Shown in pieces: positions 24,321-32,123 of a stretch of DNA of 46,117 nucleotides. Both the position numbers and the translations under genes were made by a program. The notes beneath the pieces are model-generated. The model saw nothing but the letters and a program-made list of their open reading frames with translations. It was not told where the DNA came from and did not search any database. Every line of letters begins with the position of its first letter. Position 1 is the stretch's first letter. The stretch covers positions 1 through 46,117 of the forward strand of contig JAHJLI010000302.1 of NCBI GenBank assembly GCA_018821785.1. The letters are read 5' to 3'. Source of the stretch: Pseudomonadota bacterium (lineage in GTDB: Bacteria > Desulfobacterota > Desulfobulbia > Desulfobulbales > Desulfocapsaceae).

Positions 24321-25619
24321 TCACTTTGTCTGGCGAATTCTGCTCACTTCAGTCTGCAGATGTTCGAGGATTTTGGCACTTTGATCGGGAAAGGCAATAA
24401 GTTCATTAAAGCTATCCATGCCTTTGTCGGCGATTTCGGAGGCAGTGGCCAGGTCATAATTGAAGGCCCATTGCGCCGAAGATTCACTTTCGGCAAGGAT
24501 TCGACGACGCAGCGGCGAATAGCTCGTTTTTAAAACCTGGCTGCTGGGGGCAAAGCCTCCTGAGCCGATGCTTAATTTCTGCTGCGGTAGAACCTCCGAA
24601 AAGTAACTGAGGATGGTTTTAGCGAAGGTGTGGTTGGCGGAGTCTTTGGTGAGGACAATCCCATCCACCGGGCCGAGTGCTATCTTGGGAACGCCCGGCG
24701 AAATCATTGGAAAGGCAAAAAAATCAAATCCGGTTTCTTCGGGCAGGCCGCATTTTTCAGTGGCTAAGGCCTGTATGGCCCATGAACCCATCAAGGTCAT
24801 GGCTGCGTCTCCGGAACAAACAGTCTGGGTGGCCTCAGCCCAGTCAAGGTCATTAGCATTTGCATTAAAGTAGCCTTTTTGCAGGAGCGATCCCCACATC
24901 TCATACACTTTTTGAACTTGCGGATCGGTATAAGCTGCCTTACCCTCCATGAGATTCTGGCGATAGGTCGGTCCGGCCGTTCTTAACAGCAGATAATCAA
25001 ACCAGAATTGAGCTGGCCACCTTTCTTTTGCACCGAGTGCAAATGGAGTGTATTGACGATTTTTCAGTTCTTCCGCCAGATTCACCAATTCCTCCCAGGT
25101 GGCTGGGCTGGTCAGTCCTTCACGCTCCAGTAACTGTTTATTATAAAAGAAGACGACTACGTGCTGAGAGATCGGCAGCAGGTATTTTTTTCCGTTATAG
25201 GTACTTGCCGCTTCCGTCACCGGGGTCGTAAAACGGTTGGTGAGTGGGACGGTTTGCCAGATATCGTCGAGAGGCTCAAGTTTTCCCTGGTTGACCAGTT
25301 CCTGGGTTTTAGCCCCGGCCCAATACGTGAAAAGCTCGGGCGGGTTGCCCTTGGCGAGAGTCATGTGGATCATGCTTTTGAATGCTTCATGATTCAAAGA
25401 CTGAGCAAGAACCTGCTGGTTTGGGTCTCGGCTGTTGACGGTGTTGATCATCTCGGTCAGACCACCGCTGAGTGACCCTGAAAAGTAATGAAAGAGACTG
25501 ATCTGGTGCATCTTTGGAACGGCTGATCTGATTTCCTGATCCTTCTGCATATTGAAGAAGAAAAGGATTGTGCCTGTGGCGATGGAGATGAAAATAAATG
25601 ACAAAGCGATTTTTTTCAT
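24321..25619 (-). CDS. Orphan family-1 solute-binding protein (sugar-type)
   Basis: A 432-residue exported protein with a short signal anchor (LSFIFISIATGTILFFF, residues 6-22). The mature part follows the MalE/UgpB-type family-1 pattern: YFSGSLSGGLTEMINTVN, GNPPELFTYWAGAKTQELVNQGKLEPLDDIW, and LLPISQHVVVFFYNKQLLEREGL. No permease or ATPase gene is nearby. The gene directly precedes a hybrid kinase with a 15-base gap, so the protein probably presents a ligand to that kinase rather than feeding a transporter. No lipobox cysteine is present in the signal region, so it is either membrane-anchored by the uncleaved helix or periplasmic. Confidence 0.88.
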   Translation of the reverse strand: MKKIALSFIFISIATGTILFFFNMQKDQEIRSAVPKMHQISLFHYFSGSLSGGLTEMINTVNSRDPNQQVLAQSLNHEAFKSMIHMTLAKGNPPELFTYWAGAKTQELVNQGKLEPLDDIWQTVPLTNRFTTPVTEAASTYNGKKYLLPISQHVVVFFYNKQLLEREGLTSPATWEELVNLAEELKNRQYTPFALGAKERWPAQFWFDYLLLRTAGPTYRQNLMEGKAAYTDPQVQKVYEMWGSLLQKGYFNANANDLDWAEATQTVCSGDAAMTLMGSWAIQALATEKCGLPEETGFDFFAFPMISPGVPKIALGPVDGIVLTKDSANHTFAKTILSYFSEVLPQQKLSIGSGGFAPSSQVLKTSYSPLRRRILAESESSAQWAFNYDLATASEIADKGMDSFNELIAFPDQSAKILEHLQTEVSRIRQTK

Positions 25620-25854
25620 TGGTATCTCAAGTTGTTTGATAAATGGTTCGTTTTTAGCAGGTTATCTCTATTGAGTTTTTGGCTGAGGGCACCTGCTTTA
25701 TCGATCTTTCTCTATGGTAGCAAAATAACCAGGCGATGTACAATGCAGGTATAGAAATTATCAGTATCCTGGGAATTCTTTTCTTGTTTTTTTGTAAGAA
25801 TTTCGTCAAGGTACTTATCCTGTTTATCGGGGTTAAATATCTTGTTTTTGTCAG

Positions 25855-25868
25855 ACATCCCTGGATGT
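25855..25868. promoter_or_regulatory. Short palindrome before the GGDEF gene
   Basis: ACATCC-CT-GGATGT is a 6+6 perfect inverted repeat, framed by CAGAC and GTCTG. It lies 32 bases upstream of the REC-REC-GGDEF start, in the 281-bp divergent region shared with the binding-protein operon. A transcription-factor site is possible; nothing else supports it. Confidence 0.3.
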
Positions 25869-25900
25869 GACCGTCTGGTATAAATGGATTGAAGGTGAAT

Positions 25901-27175
25901 ATGCGACAGATTCTTCTCGTTGAAGGCAGTAATATGTTCGGCAGATTGGCCAAAGCCAAGATTGAAAAGTTTTTTGACATTCCGGTTTTTTGGACAAAAA
26001 CTCTGGCAGAGACTGAAAAATTGCTGGCCATGGCCAAAGGGAATTTTTCGATGGCCTTGTTGGATTTCGATCTGCCTGATGCTCCGAATGGTGAGGTTAT
26101 TGATCGAGTTATCGCCGAAGGTATCACCACCTTTGTCTTTACTGCTGAATTGAATGACGAGGTGCGCAATTCCGTCTGGTCAAAAAAAGTTGCCGACTAT
26201 ATCCTCAAGGAGGATCCAAACAGTATCGATTATATTATTGCAGCCATGCGCCAACTCGCTGAAAATCAGGAATCGCTGGTTCTTGTTGTCGGTGATTCAG
26301 CGGATTATCGAACTTTGGTGTCAGAGCTTTTGTATGTCAGGAAATTCCGCGTTCTCAATGCTACGGATGGAAAAAGTGCTTTAGAGATTTTGAGTCAGCA
26401 TCCGGAAGTAAAACTGGTAATAACTGATTTTGTTATGCCCGGCATGGATGGCTGCACTTTATGCCAGAAAATAAGGGAAAAATATCGTCATGACCGCCTG
26501 GCAATTATCGGTTTTGCTGCGAAAAACGAGGGGAATATTGGGGCTCGGTTTATTAAGAGCGGAGCCAATGATTTTATCATCCGTCAGTCATTTCTGGTTG
26601 AAGAGTTCTACTGCCGGGTTAATCACTGCATGGAAACCTTAAGCCTTATCGGTAAGATTCGTGAAGGGGCGAATCGCGATTTTCTCACCGGCCTCTATAG
26701 CAGGAGATATTTTTTTGATGCCGGCAGCGAACTTCTCAGGCGTTGCCGAGAAAGCGGAGAGAGGTTGGCCTGCATCATGCTGGACATTGATTTTTTCAAA
26801 AAAGTGAACGACACATTCGGTCATGACGTGGGAGATTTGGTGATTAAAAACATGGCACGGATGTTGCGTGAGGATTCCGGAAACCGGGATATTGTTGCCC
26901 GGATAGGCGGAGAGGAATTCTGTATTCTCAGTCCGGGAGGGACAAAGCGGGAGGTGGTTGCCAGGTTTGAAAAACTGCGCCGGAAAATTAAAGAAACACC
27001 GGCAACCAAACTGCAGGACAAAAGGCCACTCTTTATTAGCACCAGCATTGGTATCTGTTCCGAGATAGGCGACAGCCTTGAACGTATGATGAAGATTGCC
27101 GATGAATGCCTGTATAAGGCAAAGGAAGGCGGCCGAAATCGTGTTGAAGCTTGGGAGCCGTTAGGAAATAACTAG
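25901..27175 (+). CDS. REC-REC-GGDEF diguanylate cyclase
   Basis: A 424-residue response regulator. REC1 (about 3-120) has phosphoacceptor D55 in LLDFDLPDAPNG and K103 in ILKED; REC2 (about 126-245) has D176 in VITDFVMPGMDG. The GGDEF domain (about 255-420) carries LDIDFFKKVND and the catalytic GGEEF at 336-340. The allosteric RxxD site is not in place (SGNRDIVAR), so feedback inhibition may be absent. GAAGGTG lies upstream of the ATG, preferred over an upstream TTG. The last codons (EPLGNN then stop) lie within the dispersed repeat at 27150-27257. Divergent from the binding-protein/kinase operon, it is a plausible output of that pathway. Confidence 0.92.
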   Translation: MRQILLVEGSNMFGRLAKAKIEKFFDIPVFWTKTLAETEKLLAMAKGNFSMALLDFDLPDAPNGEVIDRVIAEGITTFVFTAELNDEVRNSVWSKKVADYILKEDPNSIDYIIAAMRQLAENQESLVLVVGDSADYRTLVSELLYVRKFRVLNATDGKSALEILSQHPEVKLVITDFVMPGMDGCTLCQKIREKYRHDRLAIIGFAAKNEGNIGARFIKSGANDFIIRQSFLVEEFYCRVNHCMETLSLIGKIREGANRDFLTGLYSRRYFFDAGSELLRRCRESGERLACIMLDIDFFKKVNDTFGHDVGDLVIKNMARMLREDSGNRDIVARIGGEEFCILSPGGTKREVVARFEKLRRKIKETPATKLQDKRPLFISTSIGICSEIGDSLERMMKIADECLYKAKEGGRNRVEAWEPLGNN

Positions 27176-27257
27176 GCCAATTAAAACCATTTCCTTATGG
27201 CTCCTTATGCCGTTCTAAGCATTTCTACGGTCATGTTATTTTTTTACAACGGCTTAG
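27150..27257 (+). repeat. MITE-like dispersed repeat, copy B
   Basis: This copy matches the reverse complement of 12121-12227 almost throughout, from CTTGGGAGCCGTTAGGAAAT to TTTACAACGGCTTAG. GAAGCTT flanks it at 27146-27152 and 27258-27264, a possible 7-bp target duplication. Its first ~25 bases encode the C-terminus of the GGDEF protein, so insertion probably replaced the original end of that gene. The rest of the interval up to 27309 has no gene. Confidence 0.85.
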
Positions 27258-27309
27258 AAGCTTAGCCCTAGCCCCGCAAAAATAATTATTCAGGCATTCG
27301 GAGATACAA

Positions 27310-27975
27310 ATGGCACTTCTTACCAAAGAGGAAATTAATCGCAAACTGCTGCATGTGTTCTCAGGGACGCTTATTCCGGCAGGAGTTTTTTACATCCCTA
27401 TGATTAATGGATTTTCAGCCCTTACCCCGGTTATTATTCTTGGCTGCCTTACAGTCGGATCAATACTTTTAGAGTACTTGCGTTTTCACAATGCAACTGT
27501 GCAAAAAATTTTCATTTCCATCGGGTCGGGAATGCTCAGGAAGTCTGAGAAGGATTCGTTTACAGGCTCCACCTATATTTTTATGTCGGCCTTTTTGTGT
27601 TCAGTTATCTTTTTTAATCACCCGCATATTACCTTCATCGCACTTTCTCTCTTTATCCTGGGGGATGCCATTGCTGCTATTGTCGGCATCAGTATTGGGC
27701 GGATCAAAATAGGCAAGAAATCCCTGGAGGGTTCGGCGGCTTGTTTTGTTCTGGGGCTGCTGCTTTTCTTTTTTATCTATCCACAGGTACCGATGCTGCT
27801 TGACCGATGGCACGGCTCAGTACCTTTAGCCCTCATTTTTATTGCCTCTTTCTCGAATACTATCTTCGAGCTTTTTCCCATCGGTTGGGGGGAAAAGATA
27901 CGTATTAACGACAATCTTTCTGTGCCACTCATTACCGGTATGATCCTGCTTGCCTTGTATCCGGTTTTTGCATAA
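27310..27975 (+). CDS. CTP-dependent lipid/polyprenol kinase-like membrane protein
   Basis: A 221-residue protein with about six to seven membrane helices. RKLLHVFSGTLIPAG at the start and ILGDAIAAIVGISIGRIKIG, followed by KKSLEGSAACFV, are the signature of the dolichol-kinase (SEC59/VTE5) family, which uses CTP to phosphorylate polyprenols, phytol or diacylglycerol. Some bacterial members are annotated as diacylglycerol kinases or phosphatidate cytidylyltransferases, and the substrate here is unknown. No clear Shine-Dalgarno stands out before the ATG. Confidence 0.82.
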   Translation: MALLTKEEINRKLLHVFSGTLIPAGVFYIPMINGFSALTPVIILGCLTVGSILLEYLRFHNATVQKIFISIGSGMLRKSEKDSFTGSTYIFMSAFLCSVIFFNHPHITFIALSLFILGDAIAAIVGISIGRIKIGKKSLEGSAACFVLGLLLFFFIYPQVPMLLDRWHGSVPLALIFIASFSNTIFELFPIGWGEKIRINDNLSVPLITGMILLALYPVFA

Positions 27976-28063
27976 GCCTTTCGCATGATTGATAACAGGG
28001 GCAGCAGGCTCCACGACACACGGAAACGTCAGCAAAGGTCCTGTTGGAATGTCTCTTGAGGGC

Positions 28064-28729
28064 CTAATGGCCCGAAAAACCCCGGTAGAAGAGTCCCACG
28101 CCACCGATCTTAATGGAGAAAGAAATTCCACCTAAATTGCTCAAGCCACTGAATACCTTCTCGCCACTGCCGGAGTTGGTGATAACCCGAGGCGGATAAG
28201 GATCTTCCACCGCATAGGCCAGGAGGGGCTCTGGGCTTTGTACAATCTGGAGGGGGCTGGCAAAGTCACGATTTTCCACTTCAATTGAGCTTTGTTCGGT
28301 AAAGACTTCGAACTCACAGGGCGACGGAAGAGGAGTATTGTAATCATTTAAAACCAGGAGACGGAAGGGTTTGGTTTTGCGCACCTCGCCTTGGCTGTTT
28401 TTGAGGAGCAGAAGATAGTCGATTCCTCTGGTGTCGTTTTTTGCAGGCGGCAGACTGGCTGTAAATATACCCTTGCTGGAACCTGTCATCGGCAGGAAAA
28501 AATAATCGGCGGCAGCCATGGTCTTGAAGTAGAGTCGTACTTCAAAGAGGTTATCTCCATCGGCAATGGTAACGCTTATAGGCACGCTTTTGCCGGCAGG
28601 TGTGGACTGGACGGGTCCGTGGTGCAACGGCACTGTTGCCGATGAAGCAACAACATTGACAGGGAAGAGGCCAAGCAGGCAAAAAAGCATAGCCTGCTTG
28701 ACCTGTCTACACAGTGAAGAAGAGGTCAC
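28064..28729 (-). CDS. Exported protein, hypothetical
   Basis: A 221-residue protein with a signal peptide (AMLFCLLGLFPVNVVA, cleavage near ASS). AAGGAGG lies 7 bases before the GTG start. Residues 35-115 are beta-rich, with GPVQSTPAGKSVPISVTIADGDNLFEVRLYF and SLPPAKNDTRGIDYLLLLKN, suggestive of an immunoglobulin-like or CARDB-type fold. The last 60 residues include a Gly-rich GLSNLGGISFSIKIGGVG. No family is recognised. It starts 51 bases after the stop of the lipoprotein gene at 28781-29173, so both are probably one envelope operon. Confidence 0.68.
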   Translation of the reverse strand: MTSSSLCRQVKQAMLFCLLGLFPVNVVASSATVPLHHGPVQSTPAGKSVPISVTIADGDNLFEVRLYFKTMAAADYFFLPMTGSSKGIFTASLPPAKNDTRGIDYLLLLKNSQGEVRKTKPFRLLVLNDYNTPLPSPCEFEVFTEQSSIEVENRDFASPLQIVQSPEPLLAYAVEDPYPPRVITNSGSGEKVFSGLSNLGGISFSIKIGGVGLFYRGFSGH

Positions 28730-28780
28730 TGTCGAACCTCCTTAAGGGAGGGAAGTCGGGCGTCGTGTATGCTTGGATAT

Positions 28781-29173
28781 TTACTGAAGCTCCTCTATCA
28801 TTTTACTGACAACCTGTTGATCCCAATATTTTTGTTTGGCAATACCCGTCGCCCTCATACGCGTATATGTAAGAACCAGAACATTGTTTTCCCGCGGTTT
28901 AATCCAGATGTAGAGCATCTCACTTTCATTGTCATCGACAGTTTCGCCCGGTTTTAAATGAACCGCTTCAATGTATTCTGCGGTTTCCTTGGTAATGGCA
29001 AAACTGAGTTTAGTCAAAGCGTTGCGGGCAGCAGCCTGCACATCTTCGGGTGTTCTTTGGAAGACGGTGCCGGTGTTGGGGGCTGGTTCAACGGGGACAT
29101 ATTCCTTCGAACAACCAGCCAAAGTGAAAAAACCGAAAAGAAACAGGACAGCCAGTTTTAGCGAACCGATCAT
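28781..29173 (-). CDS. Small lipoprotein, hypothetical
   Basis: A 130-residue lipoprotein: MIGSLKLAVLFLFGFFTLAGC has a clear LAGC lipobox with the lipidated Cys at residue 21. AAGGAGG lies just before the ATG, which decides the start over an upstream in-frame one. The mature protein contains RTPEDVQAAARNALTKL and KPRENNVLVLTYTRMRATG; the latter is a small alpha/beta pattern of unknown role. Likely anchored in the inner or outer membrane, with Ser/Lys after the Cys suggesting outer-membrane sorting. Co-transcribed with the next gene. Confidence 0.75.
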   Translation of the reverse strand: MIGSLKLAVLFLFGFFTLAGCSKEYVPVEPAPNTGTVFQRTPEDVQAAARNALTKLSFAITKETAEYIEAVHLKPGETVDDNESEMLYIWIKPRENNVLVLTYTRMRATGIAKQKYWDQQVVSKMIEELQ

Positions 29174-29200
29174 ACATTCCTCCTTACGGATATGGGTGAA

Positions 29201-29306
29201 TTTAGGAGTTGCTATAAAAATAACATGACAATTTTGCACATTTCATTACGACTCCTTATGCAGTTTCTTGCAGATCTGGAGCCATGTTTTTTTTGACAAC
29301 GGCTTG
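29201..29306 (+). repeat. MITE-like dispersed repeat, diverged copy C
   Basis: This copy, in the 449-base gap 29174-29622, aligns end to end with copy B at roughly two positions in three: TTTAGGAGTTGC...AATAACATGACAATTTT, CATTTCATTACGACTCCTTATGC, and GCCATGTTTTTTTTGACAACGGCTTG. It has drifted enough that its hairpins are weakened. Nothing else is seen in the gap except a small CCCC-AA-GGGG hairpin and the promoter area of the following gene. Confidence 0.6.
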
Positions 29307-29622
29307 CCAACTCCTCTGAACATTTTAGCCATTTGTCAGCCTTGTTAAAACCAGTTTTTATTCTAGCACAGTCCCCAAGGGGAAGCAAACCAACTCACGC
29401 CATGACATATTTTTATTTGTCGGTTCTCCCGCAATTTACGATGCCAAATACCATAATCATTTTTTTCCATCTGCCATAGCTGGGAAGGGTTTTTCGGTTG
29501 GATTCTTGATCAGATTTGTATCTCGGCTTTTGTTTGTGATAGACTTGATACATGGATGTTGATGGAGCATAGTCGGCATTCTCAATTGGGATTGGGTGTT
29601 CTTACGGTAAAGAGGTGGCAAG

Positions 29623-30792
29623 ATGACCGGGCAGGGAGAATTGGACTACGGCCTGGGTGAAACGATCGGCCTTTTGCGTGAATCCGTGCGGGGATTTGTC
29701 AAGGACGAAATCGCCCCACCAGCCAAAGCCGTTGAGCGCGAGGACGTTTTCTCCCCAGAGCTTTGGCATGAAATGGGAGGACTGGGCCTGCTGGGCATCA
29801 CCGTTCCCGCCGAATACGGTGGGGCAGGGATGGGGTATCTGGAACATGTGGTGGTTATGGAAGAGCTCAGCCGGGCCTCGGCTGAAATGGGATTGGCCTA
29901 CAGTGCACATTCCAGTTTTTGCGTGAATCAGCTTCGCTTGAATGGCACCGAGGAGCAAAAACGCAGGTATTTGCCTGGGTTGATCAGCGGCGAGCTCATC
30001 GGTGCTATGGCTCTGGCTGGGGCGGAGGCAGATTCGGATGTTGTTTCGATGCACCTCAGTGCCCAAAAACAGGACTCTTTTTACCATCTGAATGGCTCGA
30101 CAAGGTCGCTGACCGGCTGGCCGTATGCCGATGTGTTGATTGTCTATGCCAGAACGTCACCACAGAAAATACCCCTCGGGATTACGGCTTTCATCGTCGA
30201 AAAAAACACTCTTGGATTTCATGTAGGCGACAAACTTGACATGCGGTCGGTGAGTGGGACAATGGCCTCGGAGTTGATTTTTGACAATTGCCCGCTTTCG
30301 GGACAGAGCATTCTTGGTGAGGTGGATCAGGATGTTCGGGTGCTGTTGCATGGCCTGGACTGTCAGCAGCTGGTCCTGGCAGGTGGGCCGCTTGGGGTCA
30401 TGGCCGCCTGTCTTGATCTGCTGCTATCGGCAATGCAGCACTACAAGCAACCCGGTCATGCTGCCCGGGAACTCCAGCTGATGCAAGGGACAATCGCCGA
30501 TATGTATACCACTTGGTGCGCTTGTCGCTCCTACGTTTACACTGTGGCAAGAGCTGCCGATTGGGGATCGACAATGCGGTTGGACGGGGCCGGAGTCATC
30601 CTTTATGCGGCGGAACGGGCAACCAAGATGGCTCTTGATGTTATCCATTTGCTTGGCGATAGCTGCCAAGCCTATGATCTCCCTGCTGGACGGCTACTCA
30701 GAGACGCAAAGCTTTTCGAGAGGGGCGCGGCGACCTGTGAAAGTAGACGGTTGAAGGTCGCGAGGGAACTCTTCCCCGAGACCGGTCGGTAA
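29623..30792 (+). CDS. Acyl-CoA dehydrogenase homologue, isovaleryl-type but lacking catalytic Glu
   Basis: A 389-residue protein resembling isovaleryl-CoA dehydrogenase through its length: YGGAGMGYLEHVVVMEELSRASAEMGLAY, SDVVSM, ADVLIVYA, LVLAGGPLGVMAACLD, LQLMQG, ILYAAERATKMALD and RLLRDAKLFE. The family's catalytic base sits in GLDLERLVLAGG; here that segment is GLDCQQLVLAGG (residues 244-255), so the glutamate is Gln248. The FAD/substrate segment AMSEPNAGSD reads ALAGAEADSD, FGGNGY is LGDSCQ, and GAGTSE is GAATCE. The frame is intact, so it is either altered in activity or a binding protein. AGAGGTGG lies upstream of the ATG. Confidence 0.85.
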   Translation: MTGQGELDYGLGETIGLLRESVRGFVKDEIAPPAKAVEREDVFSPELWHEMGGLGLLGITVPAEYGGAGMGYLEHVVVMEELSRASAEMGLAYSAHSSFCVNQLRLNGTEEQKRRYLPGLISGELIGAMALAGAEADSDVVSMHLSAQKQDSFYHLNGSTRSLTGWPYADVLIVYARTSPQKIPLGITAFIVEKNTLGFHVGDKLDMRSVSGTMASELIFDNCPLSGQSILGEVDQDVRVLLHGLDCQQLVLAGGPLGVMAACLDLLLSAMQHYKQPGHAARELQLMQGTIADMYTTWCACRSYVYTVARAADWGSTMRLDGAGVILYAAERATKMALDVIHLLGDSCQAYDLPAGRLLRDAKLFERGAATCESRRLKVARELFPETGR

Positions 30793-30874
30793 GCCTCAGC
30801 GGTGATACCAGGGGATGGGACCTTTTCCCATTATCGGCAGGGATGAGAATGATATCCAGATTCCCCAGGAGTTC

Positions 30875-31087
30875 TCAACCATAAACTTGTGCGACACACC
30901 CTGCCAGATCGTCATACAACTCGGTCGCCGAATCATAAAAGACCGGTGTGCCGGCACTGAAATGGAGGAGGATGTCATTGAAGCATTTCGGCAGCTTTGG
31001 TTTAAGTCCTTGCAGATTGAAGATGCGGTCCTGGGACAGCAGCGCCAGATCGTTGACATGTAGGGTCGCAAGAACCTTTTCGCCCAT
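30875..31087 (-). CDS. Small hypothetical protein downstream of PanE-like gene
   Basis: A 70-residue protein (MGEKVLATLHVNDLALLSQD start) with GGAGGA 5 bases before the ATG, 39 bases after the PanE-like stop on the same strand. The composition is ordinary: alternating hydrophobic and charged residues, no repeats, no signal peptide. Reading frames on the opposite strand and in another minus frame overlap but are rich in Arg, Cys and Trp and lack ribosome-binding sites. I do not recognise a family. Confidence 0.6.
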   Translation of the reverse strand: MGEKVLATLHVNDLALLSQDRIFNLQGLKPKLPKCFNDILLHFSAGTPVFYDSATELYDDLAGCVAQVYG

Positions 31088-31126
31088 AACTGTCCTCCGA
31101 TACAGGTAGATGGTGCTGCTTTCAGC

Positions 31127-32074
31127 TTATGATTGCCCAACTCCCGGTTTCCAGCATTCCAGCAATTTAATGAGCTCTACCATGGTGCGGTGGGTGGGAA
31201 CGCTTATGCCGTGCTCCTCGGCATACCGGCAGATCGCCCCATTCTGGGCATCAATCTCGGTCGCCACCTCGTTTAAGATATCCTGAAGCATGGAAGAAAG
31301 GTTGTTGGCGCTTTTCTCGCAGGAATCAAAGAGCACTTCATACAGGTCCGGGTGAATCAGGTCTATTCCCTGAGCCTTGGCGACCGAAAGGCCTTCATCG
31401 AGAAGCCGCTTCATCAAGGTTATTGATTCTGTTCTTGAGACCAGCGAGCCGTTGGGCACCTGGAGAATCGCCGAAACGGGGTTGATTGCCGCATAGATTA
31501 TGACCTTGGACCACAGTCGGCTGATGATTCTTTTCACCATCTGGGTCTCTATGCCGCTTCGGTTGAACAGCTGACTGATATGCTCAAGTCGCTGTGAAAA
31601 TGTGCCGTCCAATTCGCCAATAAAGGTTGTCGCGTGGGCTCCCTTTCGTACTCGGGCATCGCTTAAAGCGATACCCGACATATATGTGATGCCGAGGAGA
31701 ATGTGCTTCTCCGGAACGATTGCTCTGGCGTCCTCCAGGTTGCCAAGTCCGGTCTGGATGCACAGTAGGGGACATGTGTCGGTTATCAGATGGGCGACGT
31801 CCAGCACTGCCGCTTTGGTGGCCTGGGATTTTACGAGAAGAAGGACAAGGTCGGCCTCTGTGAGAGATTCTGCAGAGTGGAGTGCCTGAACAGGAAAAAT
31901 TTCTGCATTATCGGGATGTTCTCCGTCACCTTCGAGGAGTCCGATACCTTTTTCCCGTAGTGCACCGAGGGTAGTGTGGTCGATATCGATCAGGGTGATT
32001 TCATTACCACCCCGAATTAAATACGAGCCAAAAAGTCTGCCGATGGCGCCGCTGCCGACAATCACTATTCGCAT
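31127..32074 (-). CDS. panE: Ketopantoate reductase family (PanE/ApbA)
   Basis: A 315-residue NAD(P)-dependent reductase. MRIVIVGSGAIGRLFGSYL is the Rossmann dinucleotide-binding GxGxxG; LVLLLVKSQATKAAV with the family lysine and TGLGNLE follow. RIISRLWSKVIIYAAINPVSAIL contains the second catalytic lysine, and NNLSSMLQD with TEIDAQNG is the C-terminal substrate region. It would reduce 2-dehydropantoate to pantoate for coenzyme A, although family members with other substrates exist. ACAGGAGG lies before the chosen ATG; a longer in-frame start would pass through the palindrome at 32095-32123. Confidence 0.85.
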   Translation of the reverse strand: MRIVIVGSGAIGRLFGSYLIRGGNEITLIDIDHTTLGALREKGIGLLEGDGEHPDNAEIFPVQALHSAESLTEADLVLLLVKSQATKAAVLDVAHLITDTCPLLCIQTGLGNLEDARAIVPEKHILLGITYMSGIALSDARVRKGAHATTFIGELDGTFSQRLEHISQLFNRSGIETQMVKRIISRLWSKVIIYAAINPVSAILQVPNGSLVSRTESITLMKRLLDEGLSVAKAQGIDLIHPDLYEVLFDSCEKSANNLSSMLQDILNEVATEIDAQNGAICRYAEEHGISVPTHRTMVELIKLLECWKPGVGQS

Positions 32075-32094
32075 AATCAGCCTCCTGTTAAAGG

Positions 32095-32123
32095 TGTTCC
32101 GACTGAAATGATCAGTCGGAACA
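32095..32123. promoter_or_regulatory. Perfect 11-bp inverted repeat before panE, candidate operator
   Basis: TGTTCCGACTG (32095-32105), spacer AAATGAT, CAGTCGGAACA (32113-32123) is a perfect inverted repeat, 21 bases upstream of the PanE-like start and just before its ribosome-binding site. The size and symmetry suit a dimeric repressor; as RNA it would form a hairpin that could affect translation. No T-run follows, so it is not a standard terminator. Confidence 0.6.

Noticed and set aside
25654..26169. 171-codon minus-strand frame across the promoter of the GGDEF gene
   Set aside because: It overlaps the start of a well-supported REC-REC-GGDEF gene and has no ribosome-binding site or motif.
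30796..31140. 114-codon minus-strand frame overlapping the 70-residue gene
   Set aside because: Trp/Ser/Cys-rich composition without a ribosome-binding site, whereas the shorter frame has GGAGGA and normal composition.
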